64,000 bases of DNA from Dactylorhiza incarnata (Eukaryota > Streptophyta > Magnoliopsida > Asparagales > Orchidaceae): NCBI GenBank assembly GCA_033032865.1, contig JAWHQI010000505.1:119501-183500 (forward strand). The letters are read 5' to 3'. Of this stretch, positions 11,268-22,575 are shown in pieces. Numbering within the stretch: the stretch's first letter is position 1; every line of letters begins with the position of its first letter. Below the pieces are notes generated by a model that did no database searches, was not told where the DNA came from, and saw only the letters and a program-made list of their open reading frames with translations. The position numbers were made by a program, and so were the translations under genes.

Positions 11268-11728
11268 TGCGAGGGGCGCACCTGCGTGTTGGGTGCGCGG
11301 GAGGAGCGCAGCCGCACGCCTTGTGCGCACAGGGTGCGCACCTCCATGTAGTGTGCATGCTGACGCACCTTGCGCACGCAGGGGCATCCTCGCGTAGGTG
11401 CCTGCGGGGGCACCCGTGTGGAGGTGCTCGCAGTGTGCGCACCCGCGCGTGAGGGGTGCACACCCGCATGCGAGGGATGCACACCCATGTGCTTTGCGCA
11501 TGCGGGGAGCGTACCCATGCGATGGGCATTCGTGGTATGAGCGCCCTCACGTTAGGCTTGCCCGGGGTGCGCGCTCGGGCGCCTCTTGTGCTTGGTGTTC
11601 ACCTGTGCTTTTTTGCGCGAGACATAACTCCGTGCTTTGTGCGCGTGCAGGGGCGCTTCGCTTGTGTCAGAATTCGTCGAAGGTGGGCGACACGATGGTG
11701 TCTTGAACAAAGATGTGTGTGCGCATGA

Positions 11729-12019
11729 TTGTGTGTGGTATGTCACGCGTACTTGATGTTCTATTTTCGCAAAGACTCATGCGAGTTTTGTTTTTCAAAT
11801 TTTGAGGCATCGCTCGCAGGGGAGGCCGATGCGGTTGCACTCCTTGCTAAATGTGGAGCAAATCGAGGTCTGGAAAAATGGTATGGGATAACTGCAAGAC
11901 TGGAATCAACGATTTCACATATGGTGGCGCGGACGTATTGCTGCGATGTAGCTGGACATGGTATCAGAGATCTCTCCGAGGATGAGTGCTCTGATGTTGA
12001 TGTTGATGTTGAGGAGTAG
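11729..12019 (+). CDS. Hypothetical ORF in Gypsy-B interior (doubtful)
   Basis: A 96-codon frame with no recognised domain. The C-terminus is acidic (SEDECSDVDVDVEE) and codes through a gatgtt repeat. It lies antisense to Gypsy-B, between its GTGCGC arrays and the next solo LTR. It could be a fragment of an antisense extra ORF such as those known in Tat-lineage Gypsy elements, or a chance frame. Confidence 0.2.
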   Translation: MCVVCHAYLMFYFRKDSCEFCFSNFEASLAGEADAVALLAKCGANRGLEKWYGITARLESTISHMVARTYCCDVAGHGIRDLSEDECSDVDVDVEE

Positions 12020-12265
12020 CTCCTGCATTTTGCATCCTAGTACCTTTAGGTGTGGTTTGTACCTTTGTACTTGTACCATGTGCGGTATTGTTATTGCACT
12101 TTGGATGCCTCTAATTGGATGTTTGTGGTGTCGGCGTTGTTCCGTACGCATGACCTTGATTATAACCAATTTCTTGGGGGTATGGCCCCAAAGTTTCGGT
12201 GAAGGGCGTACGCTTTGTGTTGTGGTAGTGAGGTCACTAGGGAAGGAGAGTGAGCTCTTTATCTG

Positions 12266-14318
12266 TGTAACACCTCCCCTGCAATGATCATATAACATGG
12301 GTCCGGCCGGGACCCCACGACATATAACCGCCACAGCTTCAGTATTAAAAGATGATATTGACTACCCATTCTCAAAACTCAGACAACACAGCGGAAACAA
12401 ACATAAAACACAGAGGTTGTCCATACTACATAGGAGTCCAACTGGCCTTAAGGCCATACAAAACCACAGTCCAAATCACCAAACATTCAATACAAAAGAA
12501 CGTCCCAACAAAAGGGGACAAATAATAGTTTTACCTAAACTACCTCGGCATGCAAGCCGGTTACAACAAAATGTAATAATAAAAGTGCATGAAGACAAGG
12601 TAAACACTTCATGAGGCTTTAGGCCTTTTTGGCCGGCGCGCTGGGTCCAGCCTGCGATTCTTGCCCTGCAACCAAATCACAAAGAGCGGTAAACGAGGGT
12701 CAGCTATGGCTGACCACAAACGGTGTAACAACATCCCTCCTCCCGGCCGTCCTAGCGGACCCCGGGGAACTACTTCACCCTGCAAGTCAGCACTTCGTAT
12801 GGAAATGTACATAAACGAAAAACAGCATAAAAACAGGTATGAGTGTCACATACAGCATCCACGTTTCTATGTTGAGCAGATAATAAAAAGGGGCCTATCA
12901 ATGCAAAATGAATGCAAACCCGGGTTTCACCCAAGGCACCCTAAAGCGTATGAATCTATCACATCATCACACATCATCATCACATCACAAACACAAGGGT
13001 ACTCATCATTTCCCCGCAAGGGCATCATAACCCAAGGCCAAGAGCTCTCGCTGAGACCCACCTCGCCTGGCTCACCATGCCATCGGGCTTGTCTAACAGC
13101 TCACACGCTCGGGCCGCCAACAACACACCAAGACCGATACTAAGAATTCTGGCTAGCCAAAACGTCCCAAGGCCCTGGACTTACTCTCGGGACAACGTCC
13201 ACCGATTGTCTCGCCTGGCGACCGTCAACGGACTCATCCGTAGCACAGACATTCTCGTCAGTCAACAATCGAAGGGACTAATCTTGCCGGGACACTCTCC
13301 ACACGTGAATCTCAGTCTTCACGGGATAGCCAGCCGACCACAAAGACCAATCGCGCCTTCGCACAACACTAGGCATCACAAGCCCCATATTCCGCACATT
13401 ATTTCTCCGCCCTAAACCCAACGTTCGTTACCACACGAAGCTACAAGGGCATCACAACGACGAGTTCGCCGTAATCGGATTTCTAACAAAACCCCTAAAA
13501 TGCGCGTAAATCAACATCACCGAATCGGACCAACGACCACAAATACGGCTTCACCCACAATGCCTAATCCGCTAACGGAGCGGATCTCTAGTGCAAATCA
13601 TGTCGGGGACAGACTCAATCAACCCGATGGTTCCTTTTGAACCAAGGCGACCCGGATCCCTCTCACTCGACGGATCCGGTGCCAAAATGCAGAAAATAAA
13701 GGGATGCCAAGCACGCATCCTAAAGACCGGGAGGAGAAATGTCGTTACCTTTTGAGATATCCTCCTAGCCATGAGAAGCTTGCAAACCAACGGTGGAGAA
13801 GAAGCGCCTTGACGCCCTCTACGCGTTGCCGGTCTCAGATCGGCGATCGAAGCTCCGAAGCTCCAACAATGGCGGATCTCCCCTCTTCTTCCTCCTTGCC
13901 CCCTTCTCCTTTCTCCAACCTAAGAGAGAGAAAGGACTTGAAAATATGAGGGAATAACCCCTCATCCAAGCCCTAAAGCCCCCCAGCGAAACATCTCAGC
14001 CGCTGGATCAAATCCCGAAATATTTGATCGGTCGGATCGTCATCCCCGCACGTTTTCGCCGAACAGAAATAAACAGGGCGCACGATCACAGGCGCACGAT
14101 CACTGGTCGTGCGCGAAGAGGAGAATGGTCGTACGATAAGCCGAGACAGAACTCCGATTCCTTGCGAGATACGCACGATCACTAGCGCACGATCACTGGT
14201 CGTGCGCGAAGAGGACAATGGTCGTGCGCAGAGAACTGTTGTGGAATTTTTAGCCTATCCCGAGCGCAGCATTACCACTCCGCCTACCTCGCTGAACTAC
14301 GATTTTTGGGGTGTTACA
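12266..14318 (-). repeat. Solo LTR (S3) with TGTAACACC/GGTGTTACA ends, TSD atctg
   Basis: A 2053-bp LTR bounded by perfectly inverted 9-bp ends TGTAACACC...GGTGTTACA, flanked by a perfect duplication atctg (12261-12265 and 14319-14323). The minus start TGTAACACCCC is typical of Del/Tekay-type Ty3/Gypsy LTRs, so minus orientation is preferred. At 14060-14235 near the minus 5' end, the words CGCACGATCACTGGTCGTGCGCG recur as inverted and direct copies, another CpG-rich palindromic array. ORFs in it look spurious. Confidence 0.85.
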
Positions 14319-14323
14319 ATCTG

Positions 14324-15625
14324 TCTGGTGGACGTTGGGTCCTTCGAAAAATATCGGAGTCTCTACTTGGGATACCTGATCGTTCTATTCGGAAGAGCTC
14401 GACGTCTCTGTATGGGATATCTGAGTGCTTTGTTCTGGGAGAGGTCATCGTCCCTTATTGCAAGATCCGAACACTCTGTTTTGGGAGAGGTCGGAGTCCG
14501 TTGTTAGGAGATCCATTCACTCTATTTTGAGAGAGGTCGGAGTCCCTTGTTGGGAGATTCGAATACTCTGTTTTGGGAGAGACTGGAGTCCTTGTTGAGT
14601 GATCTGAACACTCTATTTTGGGAGAGTCCGGAGTCCGTTGTTGGGAAATCTGAACACTCCTTCTTAGGAGAGATCTAAGTCCCTTGTTGGGAGATCCAAA
14701 CACTCTGTTCTGGGAGAGGCTGAAGTCCCTTATTGAGAGATCTGAACACTCTGTTTTGGGAGAAGCCGAAGGCCCTTGTTGGGAGATCCGAACTCTCTGT
14801 TCGGGGAGAAGTCGGAGTCCCTTGTTGAGAAATCTGAACACTCTATTTTGGGAGAGGTCGGAGTCCCTTGTTGGGAAATCCGAATACTCTATTCTGGGAT
14901 AGGTTGGAGTACCTTATTGGGAGATCCGAACACTCTGTTTTGGGAGGGTTCGGAGTTCCTTGTTGAGAGATCCGAACACTCTGTTTTGGGAGAGGTCAGA
15001 GTCCCTTGTTGGGAGATCCGAACACTCTATTTTGGGAGAGGTCGGAGTCCCTTATTGGGAGATTCGAACACTCTGTTCTGGGAGAGGTTGGAGTCCCTTG
15101 TTGGGAGATCTGAATACTCTATTTTGGGAGAGATCGGAGTCCCTTGTTGGGAGATCCGAATACTCTATTTTGGGAGAGGCCAGAGTCCCTTGTTGGGAGA
15201 TCCGAATAGTCTGTTCTGAGAGAGGCTGGAGTCCCTTGTTGGGAGATTCGAACACTCTATTTTGGGAGAGGTCGGAGTCCCTTGTTGGAAGACCGGAACA
15301 CTCTGTTCTGAGAGAGGTCGGAGTCCCTTGTTGGGAGATCTGAACACTCTATTTTGGGAGAGGCCGGAGTCCCTTGTTGGGAGATCTGTTTTAGGAGAGG
15401 TCGGAGTCCCTTGTTGGGAGATCCGAACACTCTGTTTTGGGAGAGGCTGGAGTCCCTTGTTGGGAGATCCGAACATTCTGTTTTGGGAGAGGTCGAAGTC
15501 CCTTATTGGGAGATCTGAACACTCTTTTTTGGGAGAGGTCGGAGTCCCTTGTTGAGAGATCTGAAGACTCTGTTCTGGGAGAGGCTGGAGTCCCTTGTTG
15601 GGAGATTCAAACACTCTGTTCTGAG
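14324..15625. repeat. 46-bp minisatellite, about 28 copies
   Basis: Tandem units contain gtcccttgttgggagatc followed by gaacactctgttttggga. The exact spacing of 46 bp can be read off (for example 15001 and 15047). 46 is not a multiple of three, so the long ORFs across it on both strands are frame-cycling artefacts. The array sits where Gypsy-B gag should pass into pol. Tat-lineage elements are known to carry hypervariable tandem repeats in their non-coding parts, which can seed satellites. Confidence 0.92.
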
Positions 15626-15779
15626 GCAAACAATAAAATTGAAAATGACGTTTGTTGTTTGGGTGCATGATAAAAAATGACACTTGTTTGTTACATGGAT
15701 GCCGAAAACATGAGATACAAGTATATATGTCTGGTGCCCTTGACGTTCCACGGGCAGAGAACATGCTCTTCTTTGGGAC

Positions 15780-17213
15780 GGTCGTCCTGGGGATTTCCCC
15801 CTGCTAGGAGATTCTTGACCTATTGATTCAGGGTCCTTGGTTTGGAGAAATTTTCCAAGGAGTCCTAGACGAACGAATCATTCAATTTCTGCGTTCAATC
15901 GCGAACAATCTTCTGTTTTATTCTTGTGACCTCGATGGAAGTCGCAGTACTTGGATTGATCTCCGAAGTTTAGTGTAAGAGCCCTCGGCCTCTGAAGAGA
16001 AGGATGATCGCGGATGGCCAGCTACACTTCTGTTCGTGAGGTATTGAGTGGGGTGAAGGTTTGATGTCGGTGGTGCCCCCGGCTTGGGTGGAGTCGTCAT
16101 GAGGCCTGTCATTCCTCTTCAAGATCATTGGTGGGTCTTGTTCTCTTTTTCTTTTCAGCCTTCAAATTGTTGTCGATGAGTTTTTATTGCTTCAACCGCA
16201 ACTATTTGGGCTTCAACGCGGTGAATAAGGTGGGGGTAGCCGGAAATTGTTTCCCGCATCAGTGCTGGGTAGAAGCCGCTAGGGCGGAGCATTCCCAGGA
16301 GGAAGCCATGCAGTAGCTCAGGGTTGATTCCTGAAATCTGGTGTGCTTCAGACGTGAAGCGGTGAAAAAAGTCCTTAAGGGTTTCTCTCTCGTTCTAACG
16401 GATCCCTGACAGGTGGGAGGGGTCTTTAACTATTCGGCGGTTGGCGATGAAAGGATCCATGAACTGCTGGGTTAGCTTAGTGAAATTGCTAACGACTCCT
16501 TTCGTGAGGGAATAGAATCATGTCCTTGTTTGGCCCTTCAGCGTGGCTGGGAACACCTGACACAGCAGCTGGTCAGGGGCGTTGCAGATCCTCATGATGA
16601 TGGCGAAATGATCGACATGCTCTGATGGGTCATCCACTCCGTCAAAGGTCTCGATGTTTGGGAGCGTGAAATCGTGCAGAATTGGATGTGCTAGGACCTC
16701 GGGTGTTAATGGTGAGCGCTGATGATGAGAGCGATTGGCCAAAGCTATGCACTGCCCAGCTTGTTCTCGTTCTTCGGCGATCATGTCGCGAATCTCTTCG
16801 CGGGTGAGTCTTTCGTCTACAGGTCTGAAGCCTGCTGCTTCTGGGTGGTGGTGGTGGTGGTGGTGGTGATGAGCTGCACGCTCTCTAGTCGGTTGGACAC
16901 CGCGACATTGGTTGGATACGTTGGGGAACCCGTCTTCAAATATATGGTGCTCGCGAATGAATTCCTCTACTGGAGTATGGTCCAGGGCTTGTGGAGGTGG
17001 ACTGCCTTGTTTGGAGGCAGGATTATGAGCTCGAGGCGCTTTTCTGTTTGCGAGGTACTCTTCAATTGGGCACGGGCATCCCTCCAATGTCGCACGGGGT
17101 GCGAGCTTGGCCTCTTCCGCGAGAGATGTGTTGACGTGTGAGTGTGAGGGAACTGGATCGATGTTCCCCCCAGGGGCTGATCTTTCAGCATCGCGGGTAG
17201 CTCTTCTTGCCAT
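15780..17213 (-). pseudogene. Gypsy-B gag
   Basis: Start Met at 17213 (MARRATRDAERSAPGG), 84 bp after the PBS. The first frame, to 16518, ends in the conserved Ty3/Gypsy gag segment (PNIETFDGVDDPSEHVDHF, LCQVFPATLKGQ). A (ggt)n run at 16847-16872 encodes nine histidines. Further left, other frames continue gag and reach a knuckle region YCDFHRGHKNKTEDC (about 15902-15950) followed by a stop and VRLGLLGKFLQ. Multiple stops and frameshifts make it a pseudogene. It matches Gypsy-A gag around the knuckle, so both come from the same lineage. It is cut by the minisatellite near 15625. Confidence 0.85.
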
Positions 17214-17296
17214 TGCTGTCAGTCTTCAAGTATTGCTGCGAAGGGGATACAGTCTTCAGAATCTTTTGGGAATGCAAGGAACACTTTCCCATAGAC

Positions 17297-17306
17297 GGCG
17301 CCAAAC
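17297..17306 (-). other. Primer-binding site / leader of Gypsy-B
   Basis: The minus strand reads GTTTGGCGCCGTCTATGGGA directly after the LTR end. TTGGCGCCGTC is the usual leader just inside many plant Tat-lineage Gypsy LTRs. It fixes LTR end and orientation. Confidence 0.8.
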
Positions 17307-17754
17307 TGTTGCGGCTCACTCGAGGCTCCTATAGATCGGTTAAATTGCACCGTCTTAGCCCGGGAGCGGTCGAATGCACAAACAGTTAATAAGAATGAGA
17401 CAACTGGCAAGAGAATTTTTTTAACGTGGGAAACCTCAGAAAGAGGTGAAAAATAACGCGGTCGGAGCAATGCCGACCAAACTTCACTATTTGTTGGTTG
17501 CTTTACAGTGCTTCTGAGAGGAGGCGAGGGTGACATGCCGCTCCTCGTTACAATTATTGGGCGAGAAAAGAGATGTGCTCGGAGGGTGACAAGCCACCCC
17601 TCGCGGAGCTAAGTATTTCTTTCAGCGCAGAGGAGGGTGATGCGCTCTGGAGTCGATGGTTATAGCTTGATGGCTTGGGCGGCGTGTTCTACGTGCCTTG
17701 GTGTCCACGACTTATCTCCTGTTGTGCACGGAGGAATCTAGAATGGTCTTGGAG

Positions 17755-18215
17755 AGCGGAGCGCACTGAGGCGCACTTTGGAGCGATCTTGAGAGCTAAG
17801 GGCGCGGAGGCGCACTTTGGAGCGGTTTTGAGAGCGGAGAGCACGGAGGCGCACTTTGGAGCGGTCTTGAGAGCGGAGCGCGCAGAGGTGCACTTTAGAG
17901 AGATCTTCAGAACGGAGCACGCGGAGGCGTACTTTGGTGCGGTATTGAGAGCGGAGCGCGCAGAGTCGCACTTTAGAGCGATCTTCAGAACGGAGCACGC
18001 GGAGGCGTACTTTGGTGCGATCTTGAGAGCGGAGCGCGTGGAGGCGCACTTTGGAGAGGTCTTGAAAGTGGAGCGCACGGAGGCGCGCTTGGAGCAGTCT
18101 TAAGAGGAAGCGCATAGAGGCACACTTGGAGCGATCTTGAGGGTGGAGCGCACGTAGGCACGCTTGGAGCGGTCTTGAGAGCGGAGAGCATTGAGGCACG
18201 CTTGGAGCGGAATGC
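17755..18215 (-). repeat. 39-bp GC-rich tandem array in Gypsy-B LTR
   Basis: About eleven imperfect copies containing gcgcactttggagcg and gagagcggagcgc, at 39-bp spacing (for example 17771, 17810, 17849). 39 is a multiple of three, so both strands carry long spurious repeat ORFs. It lies downstream of the LTR TATA box, so it would be transcribed. Confidence 0.9.
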
Positions 18216-18709
18216 TTGCTCGAAGGAGGATGAACACCTTCGTAGGATCTTCAAGGTGCTCGAAGATCTTCGAAGGAGGCGAAGAAGATCTTCGGAGTCC
18301 TCAAGGATTTCCCTTGCACGTAGGAGGAAAGGAGGGAGGAGAGAAACGATGGAAATGAAGGAGGGCTCTGGGTCCTATTTATGGGCTCCAGGGTTGGTTA
18401 TGGTGGTTACACAGTTATCCGCATGCCATAATCACCCTTTTTACTATTTATATGCCGATTTAATATAGATTAATACACATATTTCATAATAATTTTCTAT
18501 GCGCAGACCGATATAATTTCGGATATTTACATCCACCCATAATGGGTGGTTACGATGGTTATGATGGTTATGCGGCTACCCGCGCACCATAACCAACTTA
18601 TGTGTTATACGCACACCCATTTGTATAGTTTTGTGGTGATACGTACTCATATGACGGATATGATTATACGCACACCATAACCATATTATTTGCTATACGC
18701 AGACCGTAT

Positions 18710-19110
18710 TGGAGAATTTTACTATTTACATCCCACGATATGAGATTTTACTATTTTCATCCCACGATATGGGATTTTACTATTTGCACCCCCATATTTT
18801 GGGACTTTACTATTTACACACTCATGTTGAAGGATTTTACTATTTGCACCCATGATAGGGAATTTACTATTTACACCCCATGATTGGGGATTTTACTATT
18901 TGCACCTCACGATGAGGGATTTTACTATTTGCATCTCATAATATGAGATTTTACTATTTGCACCACATGATGGAGGATTTTACTATTTGCACTCATATTT
19001 TGAGTGATTTTACTATTTACACCTCATGATGGAAGATTTTACTATTTGTATCCCACGATATGGGATTTTACTATTTGCATCTCACGATATGAGATTTTAC
19101 TATTTGCACC
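18710..19110 (-). repeat. 28-29 bp tandem array in Gypsy-B U3
   Basis: About fourteen imperfect copies of the ttttactatttgcacccc unit, homologous to 9440-9735. It lies upstream of the LTR TATA box. Related Gypsy LTRs at 3163-3913 and 41152-41921 carry a single unit. Confidence 0.9.
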
Positions 19111-19454
19111 ATTATGTTGGGTGGTTACGGGGCAAGTGTGGTTTACTTTGGTCAACCCCATTTCCTCCACCAAATGAGGTGGGTGCTTTGGCTATTCGCA
19201 GCCAATATTAGGGGGTACCTATCACTTCTGACGGGGGATATGTCATGGGTTCCGCGTAGAGAATTGAAGTCAGTATCGCTACTCCGTCAAAGGTATTGTC
19301 GCTAATTAAAGGAAACACAAATACCGTTCCATCTCTTCTACTACGTGCGTAGGGTGCTCACGTTCTCCAACAACGAGAGATAACCCTTGAATATTGCATT
19401 TGCATTAATAAAGGAAAAGTAGAGATAAATTAGATAGGAATCATGCTCGGTAAG

Positions 19455-19760
19455 TAGATTCAAGATGCATGAACTCAGACGAAGCAGATTCAAGATCATG
19501 CCAAATAAAGTTACAAGTAGTTCCAAACTTAGCACAAAAGTCAGCCAATTGGTTGGCTTCACGGGAAATGTGACGGAATAGCACCATTCAAGGAGGAGCT
19601 ACAATAATTAAGGACATTCGGGCAATCTCCTTCAATGATAACCCCTTTGAACTCAGCCATCAATGAAGTAATAATGTAGCAGAGCCGCCATTTCAACTCC
19701 ACCAATATCCTAGTTCTCCAACAACGAGAGATAACTCAGAAAGTGCATATTGACAAGAAA
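19455..19760 (-). pseudogene. RNase H-like domain fragment (LINE/RVT_3 type)
   Basis: Minus-strand reading gives FKGVIIEGDCPNVLN, then after a one-base frameshift REANQLADFCAKFG and FIWHDL. This matches the C-terminal half of the plant RNase H-like fold found at the end of LINE-type reverse transcriptases and in related plant proteins: the IIEGD strand with its acidic residue and the REAN..AD.LAK helix. The frameshift and missing N-terminal half mark it as a relic. It is either a LINE 3' remnant or a host RNase H-like pseudogene. Confidence 0.55.
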
Positions 19761-19976
19761 ACAAGCACTCCTACAACTTAAAAATTGTCACGAATCCAAC
19801 AAATAAATGATAAAATGAAAACTCGATAATTAGAGAATGAGATGTCGATCAAAAAAGAAACCTATTCTCATTTCCTACATAATTTCAATTATCTTTAATT
19901 AATCGCATTAAAGCAAAACAAAATTAAAAACTAATTCTATTTACAATTACCCTAATTCCTTTAAACCAAACATATC

Positions 19977-21511
19977 TGTTGCGGATCGCTCGGGGACTAC
20001 GGTAGATCGGGCAATTCGACCGTCTTAGCCCGCTAGCGTCCGAACGTACAAATAGATAAATGAGTCTCCTGAGAAGACCGAGTCCAAGAGATGATGACGT
20101 GGAAAACCCACAATCGGGATGAAAATCACGCGGTCTGAGCCGTACCGACCTAACCTTCACTATGCTTTGAGTTCTTCTACAGATTTGTTCTTGAGAGAGC
20201 GAGGGCGACAGGTCGCGCCTCGTTACAATAATGGAGGTGAGAGAGAGAAAGTAAGTTGCCTTGCTCTAGTGCAGGTTTGCCCCCCGGGTCCTAGCTTCGT
20301 CCGTGCTACTGTGGGCCTTCGGCTCCTTGGTTGGTCTGCTGATAGCGAGTTCTGAATCTCACAGCGGTCTGCTGATAGCAAGTTCTTAGCTTCCAAGCGG
20401 TCTGTGGATAGCAGGTTCCAAGTCTCTCAGCGGTCTGCTGATAGCAAGTTCTCAGCTTCCAAGCGGTGTGCGAATAGCAGGTTTTAAATCTCACAGCGGT
20501 TTGTTGATAGCAAGTTATCAGCTTCCAAGCGGTCTGTGGATAGCAGGTTCCAATTCTCCAATATCTAAGGAGATAGAGAGGGGAAGAGAGAGAAAGAGAG
20601 AGTGAGAGAGAGAAAGAGAGAGTAAGAGAGAGAATTCCTCCTCTTCCCAAAAGTGAGTCCATTAGTGAATAGAAGGGGTCTATTTATAAGCTTTTGAAGG
20701 GGCGGTCCGATAATTATACCGTTAATTATTGGACCGGCCAATAGGATCGCCCGGATTCTATCACGCGGATCGCCAAATTTCCGGAAATGACGGCCCTACC
20801 CCCAAACCCTAAACGGGGATAGCCGGAAGATGGAGACGACGCGTGGCCGCCGGCCAAGACGGCGACCGGGACGGTGGGCAGGCGGCCTTGCCCAAGGCCG
20901 GCGAGGCCTTGGGCGGCAGCGCCCTAGGAAGTCGCGGCCTAGGGCGGCCTCGCCTAAGGCCGGTGCGGCCTAGGGCGGCCTCGCCTAAGGCCGGTGCGGC
21001 CTTGGGCGACGGCGGCCTCAGGCGGCGGCGCCTTAGGCGGTCGTGGCCTAAGGGGGCCTCGCCCAAGGCCGGCGCGACCTCGGGCGGCGGCGCCCTAGGT
21101 GATCGTGGCCTAGGGCGGCCTCGCCCAAGGCCGGTGTGGCCTCGGGTGGCGGCGCCCTAGGCGGTCGCGGCCTAGGGCAACTGGGCCCTAGGACGGGGCG
21201 GCGGCCTTGGGTGGCCGCACCCAAGGCCGACGCCACCATGGTTGGCGGTGCCCTAGGCGGGTGTGACCTAGGCAGGCTGCGCCTTGGCCAGGGCGGCCGA
21301 CCATGGCCAGCGTCGGGTGGCCAGCCCTTGCGTGGCCGGTCGCGAACGTGTGGGATCGTGCGGGGATCGCCTCCTGCTTGCAGGATCCGGTGCGCCGATC
21401 GCGTGCGAGGCGGAGCTTTCCTTACATAGAGGATTCCCTGGATATTGGATTTCCTTGTTTGTTCATCCTTCCATAAGCGGGATGCCCTAATTAATGGGTT
21501 TGACCCGATCA
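19977..21511 (-). repeat. Solo Gypsy LTR (S4), TSD atatc
   Basis: A 1535-bp solo LTR: minus start TGATCGGGTCAAACCC, end CGATCCGCAACA. A perfect duplication atatc flanks it (19972-19976 and 21512-21516). The minus TATA box is at 20680-20690. Upstream is a strongly CpG-rich array (20820-21310) of GGCCTAGGGCGGCCTCGCC-type words. Downstream are seven or so 33-bp units (20327-20560, gcggtctgctgatagcaag) and a (GA)n stretch at 20575-20635. The terminal segment is homologous to the Gypsy-B LTR end. Long ORFs across the arrays are spurious. Confidence 0.9.
20820..21310 (-). repeat. CpG-rich GGCCTAGGGCGG array in solo LTR S4
   Basis: Roughly 30-bp imperfect units of ggcctagggcggcctcg and cccaaggccgg, most regular at 20880-21180. 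The words are near-palindromic (GGCC, CCTAGG). It lies directly upstream of the LTR TATA box. Confidence 0.85.
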
Positions 21512-21640
21512 ATATCCTTACTAGCCACGAAAGTATGAGGCAATACTCTCTGCATTACAAGATAATGTTTTTTATTCCTACGGTAGAATAAATATCATGA
21601 ATTAAATTAACTGAATAGTTATCCGTGTTCAAATTTTATG

Positions 21641-21681
<41 letters not shown>

Positions 21682-22289
21682 TCCTTGCTATCGCATAATA
21701 ATGTTAGGGAAGCAAGTCAACTAAAGTGGAGTGGGTGGATAAAGCAAGAGCAAAGGATTGAGGCGCATATTCTTCGGTTAATGAATAATAGTTGTTAAAG
21801 TTTGATATGGTTGTGTGCGCCACGAAACTCGATCTCCAATTAATTAACCGGAGGTGCAACTACTGAAGCAAGGCATACCGTTGGCTAAATGTCCACAAAT
21901 GTTCCAAAACCCTACCGTCAATCACGAAAGTATCTTGACCTCAATAGATACGGGGCTTCGTCCCTATCAAATAATTAACGCGACTTAAAATAAACACGCT
22001 ATCAATTAATGATAGTTTCTCGAGAATACAGCTGACATGCTTAATGACAGCCTTCCTTTAAAAAAACATGGACATACTTAATAATAGCATATCATAGTAG
22101 GTGTAGAAGTTCTACTAAACTTTTCTTCAATTTTATGAACTTTCATCGTTATTTTTAATTTAAAGATATGATGTAATTACTTAAATGTATATTATATTTT
22201 TTTTTTGAAATATATTATAATATATATTAAGTCATTAGATTAAAACAATATTTTGTATTTGACAATTTTTAATGTTTCGTCAAAATATG
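21512..22289. other. Intergenic stretch, (AAT)n microsatellite, no gene seen
   Basis: No ORF or element ends are recognised. An (aat)n run of about eleven units lies at 21648-21681. The rest is AT-rich sequence of unknown origin. Confidence 0.5.
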
Positions 22290-22321
22290 TAAATATGTAT
22301 ATATGTGTGTGTATATATATG

Positions 22322-22353
<32 letters not shown>

Positions 22354-22575
22354 TGTATATATATACACACACGAGTGACAGGGCACGGGGCCCCCCGTGC
22401 GGGCGGCGACATTCAGCAAGGGCGGTGACATTCGGCAAGGGCGGCGACATTCGAAAGGGGCGGCAACATTCGGCTGGGGCGACATTCGGCAAGGGCGGCG
22501 ACATTCGGCGGGGGCGACATTCGGCGGGGGCGACATTCGGCAGGGGTGGTGACTTTCGGCGGGGTCGATCAATAT
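22290..22575. repeat. TATG microsatellite followed by a GGCGACATTCGG minisatellite
   Basis: A (tatg/ta)n microsatellite at 22290-22372 runs straight into a GC-rich minisatellite (about 22380-22572) of ggcgacattcggcaagg units, 16-21 bp each. The sequence then returns to tatatacgtatata. Both-strand ORFs here are repeat artefacts. Confidence 0.85.

Larger units (their letters stand above)
9839..12265. other. Gypsy-B interior of unknown content with GTGCGC-rich arrays
   Basis: Outside the solo LTR at 10121-11267 this stretch carries GC-rich arrays of palindromic words such as GTGCGCACC and GGCGCAGGTGCGC (10060-10120 and 11268-11560); the solo LTR inserted into this array. To the right lies one weak ORF (11729-12019) and a primer-binding-site-like tggtatcagag (11959-11969) with no clear LTR before it. 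No pol can be recognised where pol of Gypsy-B should lie. It may be the 3' region of Gypsy-B or an older LTR. Confidence 0.45.
9224..19224 (-). mobile_element. Gypsy-B, degenerate Tat-like Ty3/Gypsy element with nested insertions
   Basis: On the minus strand: 5' LTR (19224-17307), leader with TTTGGCGCCGTC, gag (17213 to about 15780), a 46-bp minisatellite, a region with no recognisable pol, and an LTR fragment at 9838-9224. Two solo LTRs (10121-11267 and 12266-14318) are later insertions. The pairing of the two LTRs as one element is an inference from the shared U3 start and the array. Copia-B truncates the left end. Confidence 0.65.
17307..19224 (-). repeat. 5' LTR of Gypsy-B
   Basis: A 1918-bp LTR: minus start TGATAGGTACC, end GAGCCGCAACA. 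The TATA box on the minus strand (CCATAAATAG) is at 18375-18384. Upstream is the AT-rich 28-bp array (18710-19110). Downstream is a 39-bp GC-rich array (17755-18215). Its last ~250 bases are homologous to the solo LTR at 19977 (shared tgttgcgg, accgtcttagcccg and ttcactat blocks). Confidence 0.85.

Noticed and set aside
11248..11728. Overlapping Cys/His/Arg-rich ORFs in several frames
   Set aside because: They come from the GTGCGCACC word array; all frames are open at once and none has a domain.
14324..15625. CRISPR-like array of repeats with spacers
   Set aside because: Units are contiguous with no unique spacers, and the surroundings are plant retroelements.
14455..15764. Several 70-200 codon ORFs on both strands
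   Set aside because: They lie wholly or mostly in the 46-bp minisatellite; the unit length is not a multiple of three and all frames stay open because the repeat lacks stops.
17675..18254. Repeat proteins (AEAHFGAVLRAER-type 13-residue units)
   Set aside because: 39-bp array in the Gypsy-B LTR; open on both strands, with no start context and no relation to a known repeat protein.
20809..21512. Gly/Arg/Pro-rich ORFs on both strands
   Set aside because: They are frame products of the GC-rich GGCCTAGGGCGG array inside a solo LTR with a target duplication.
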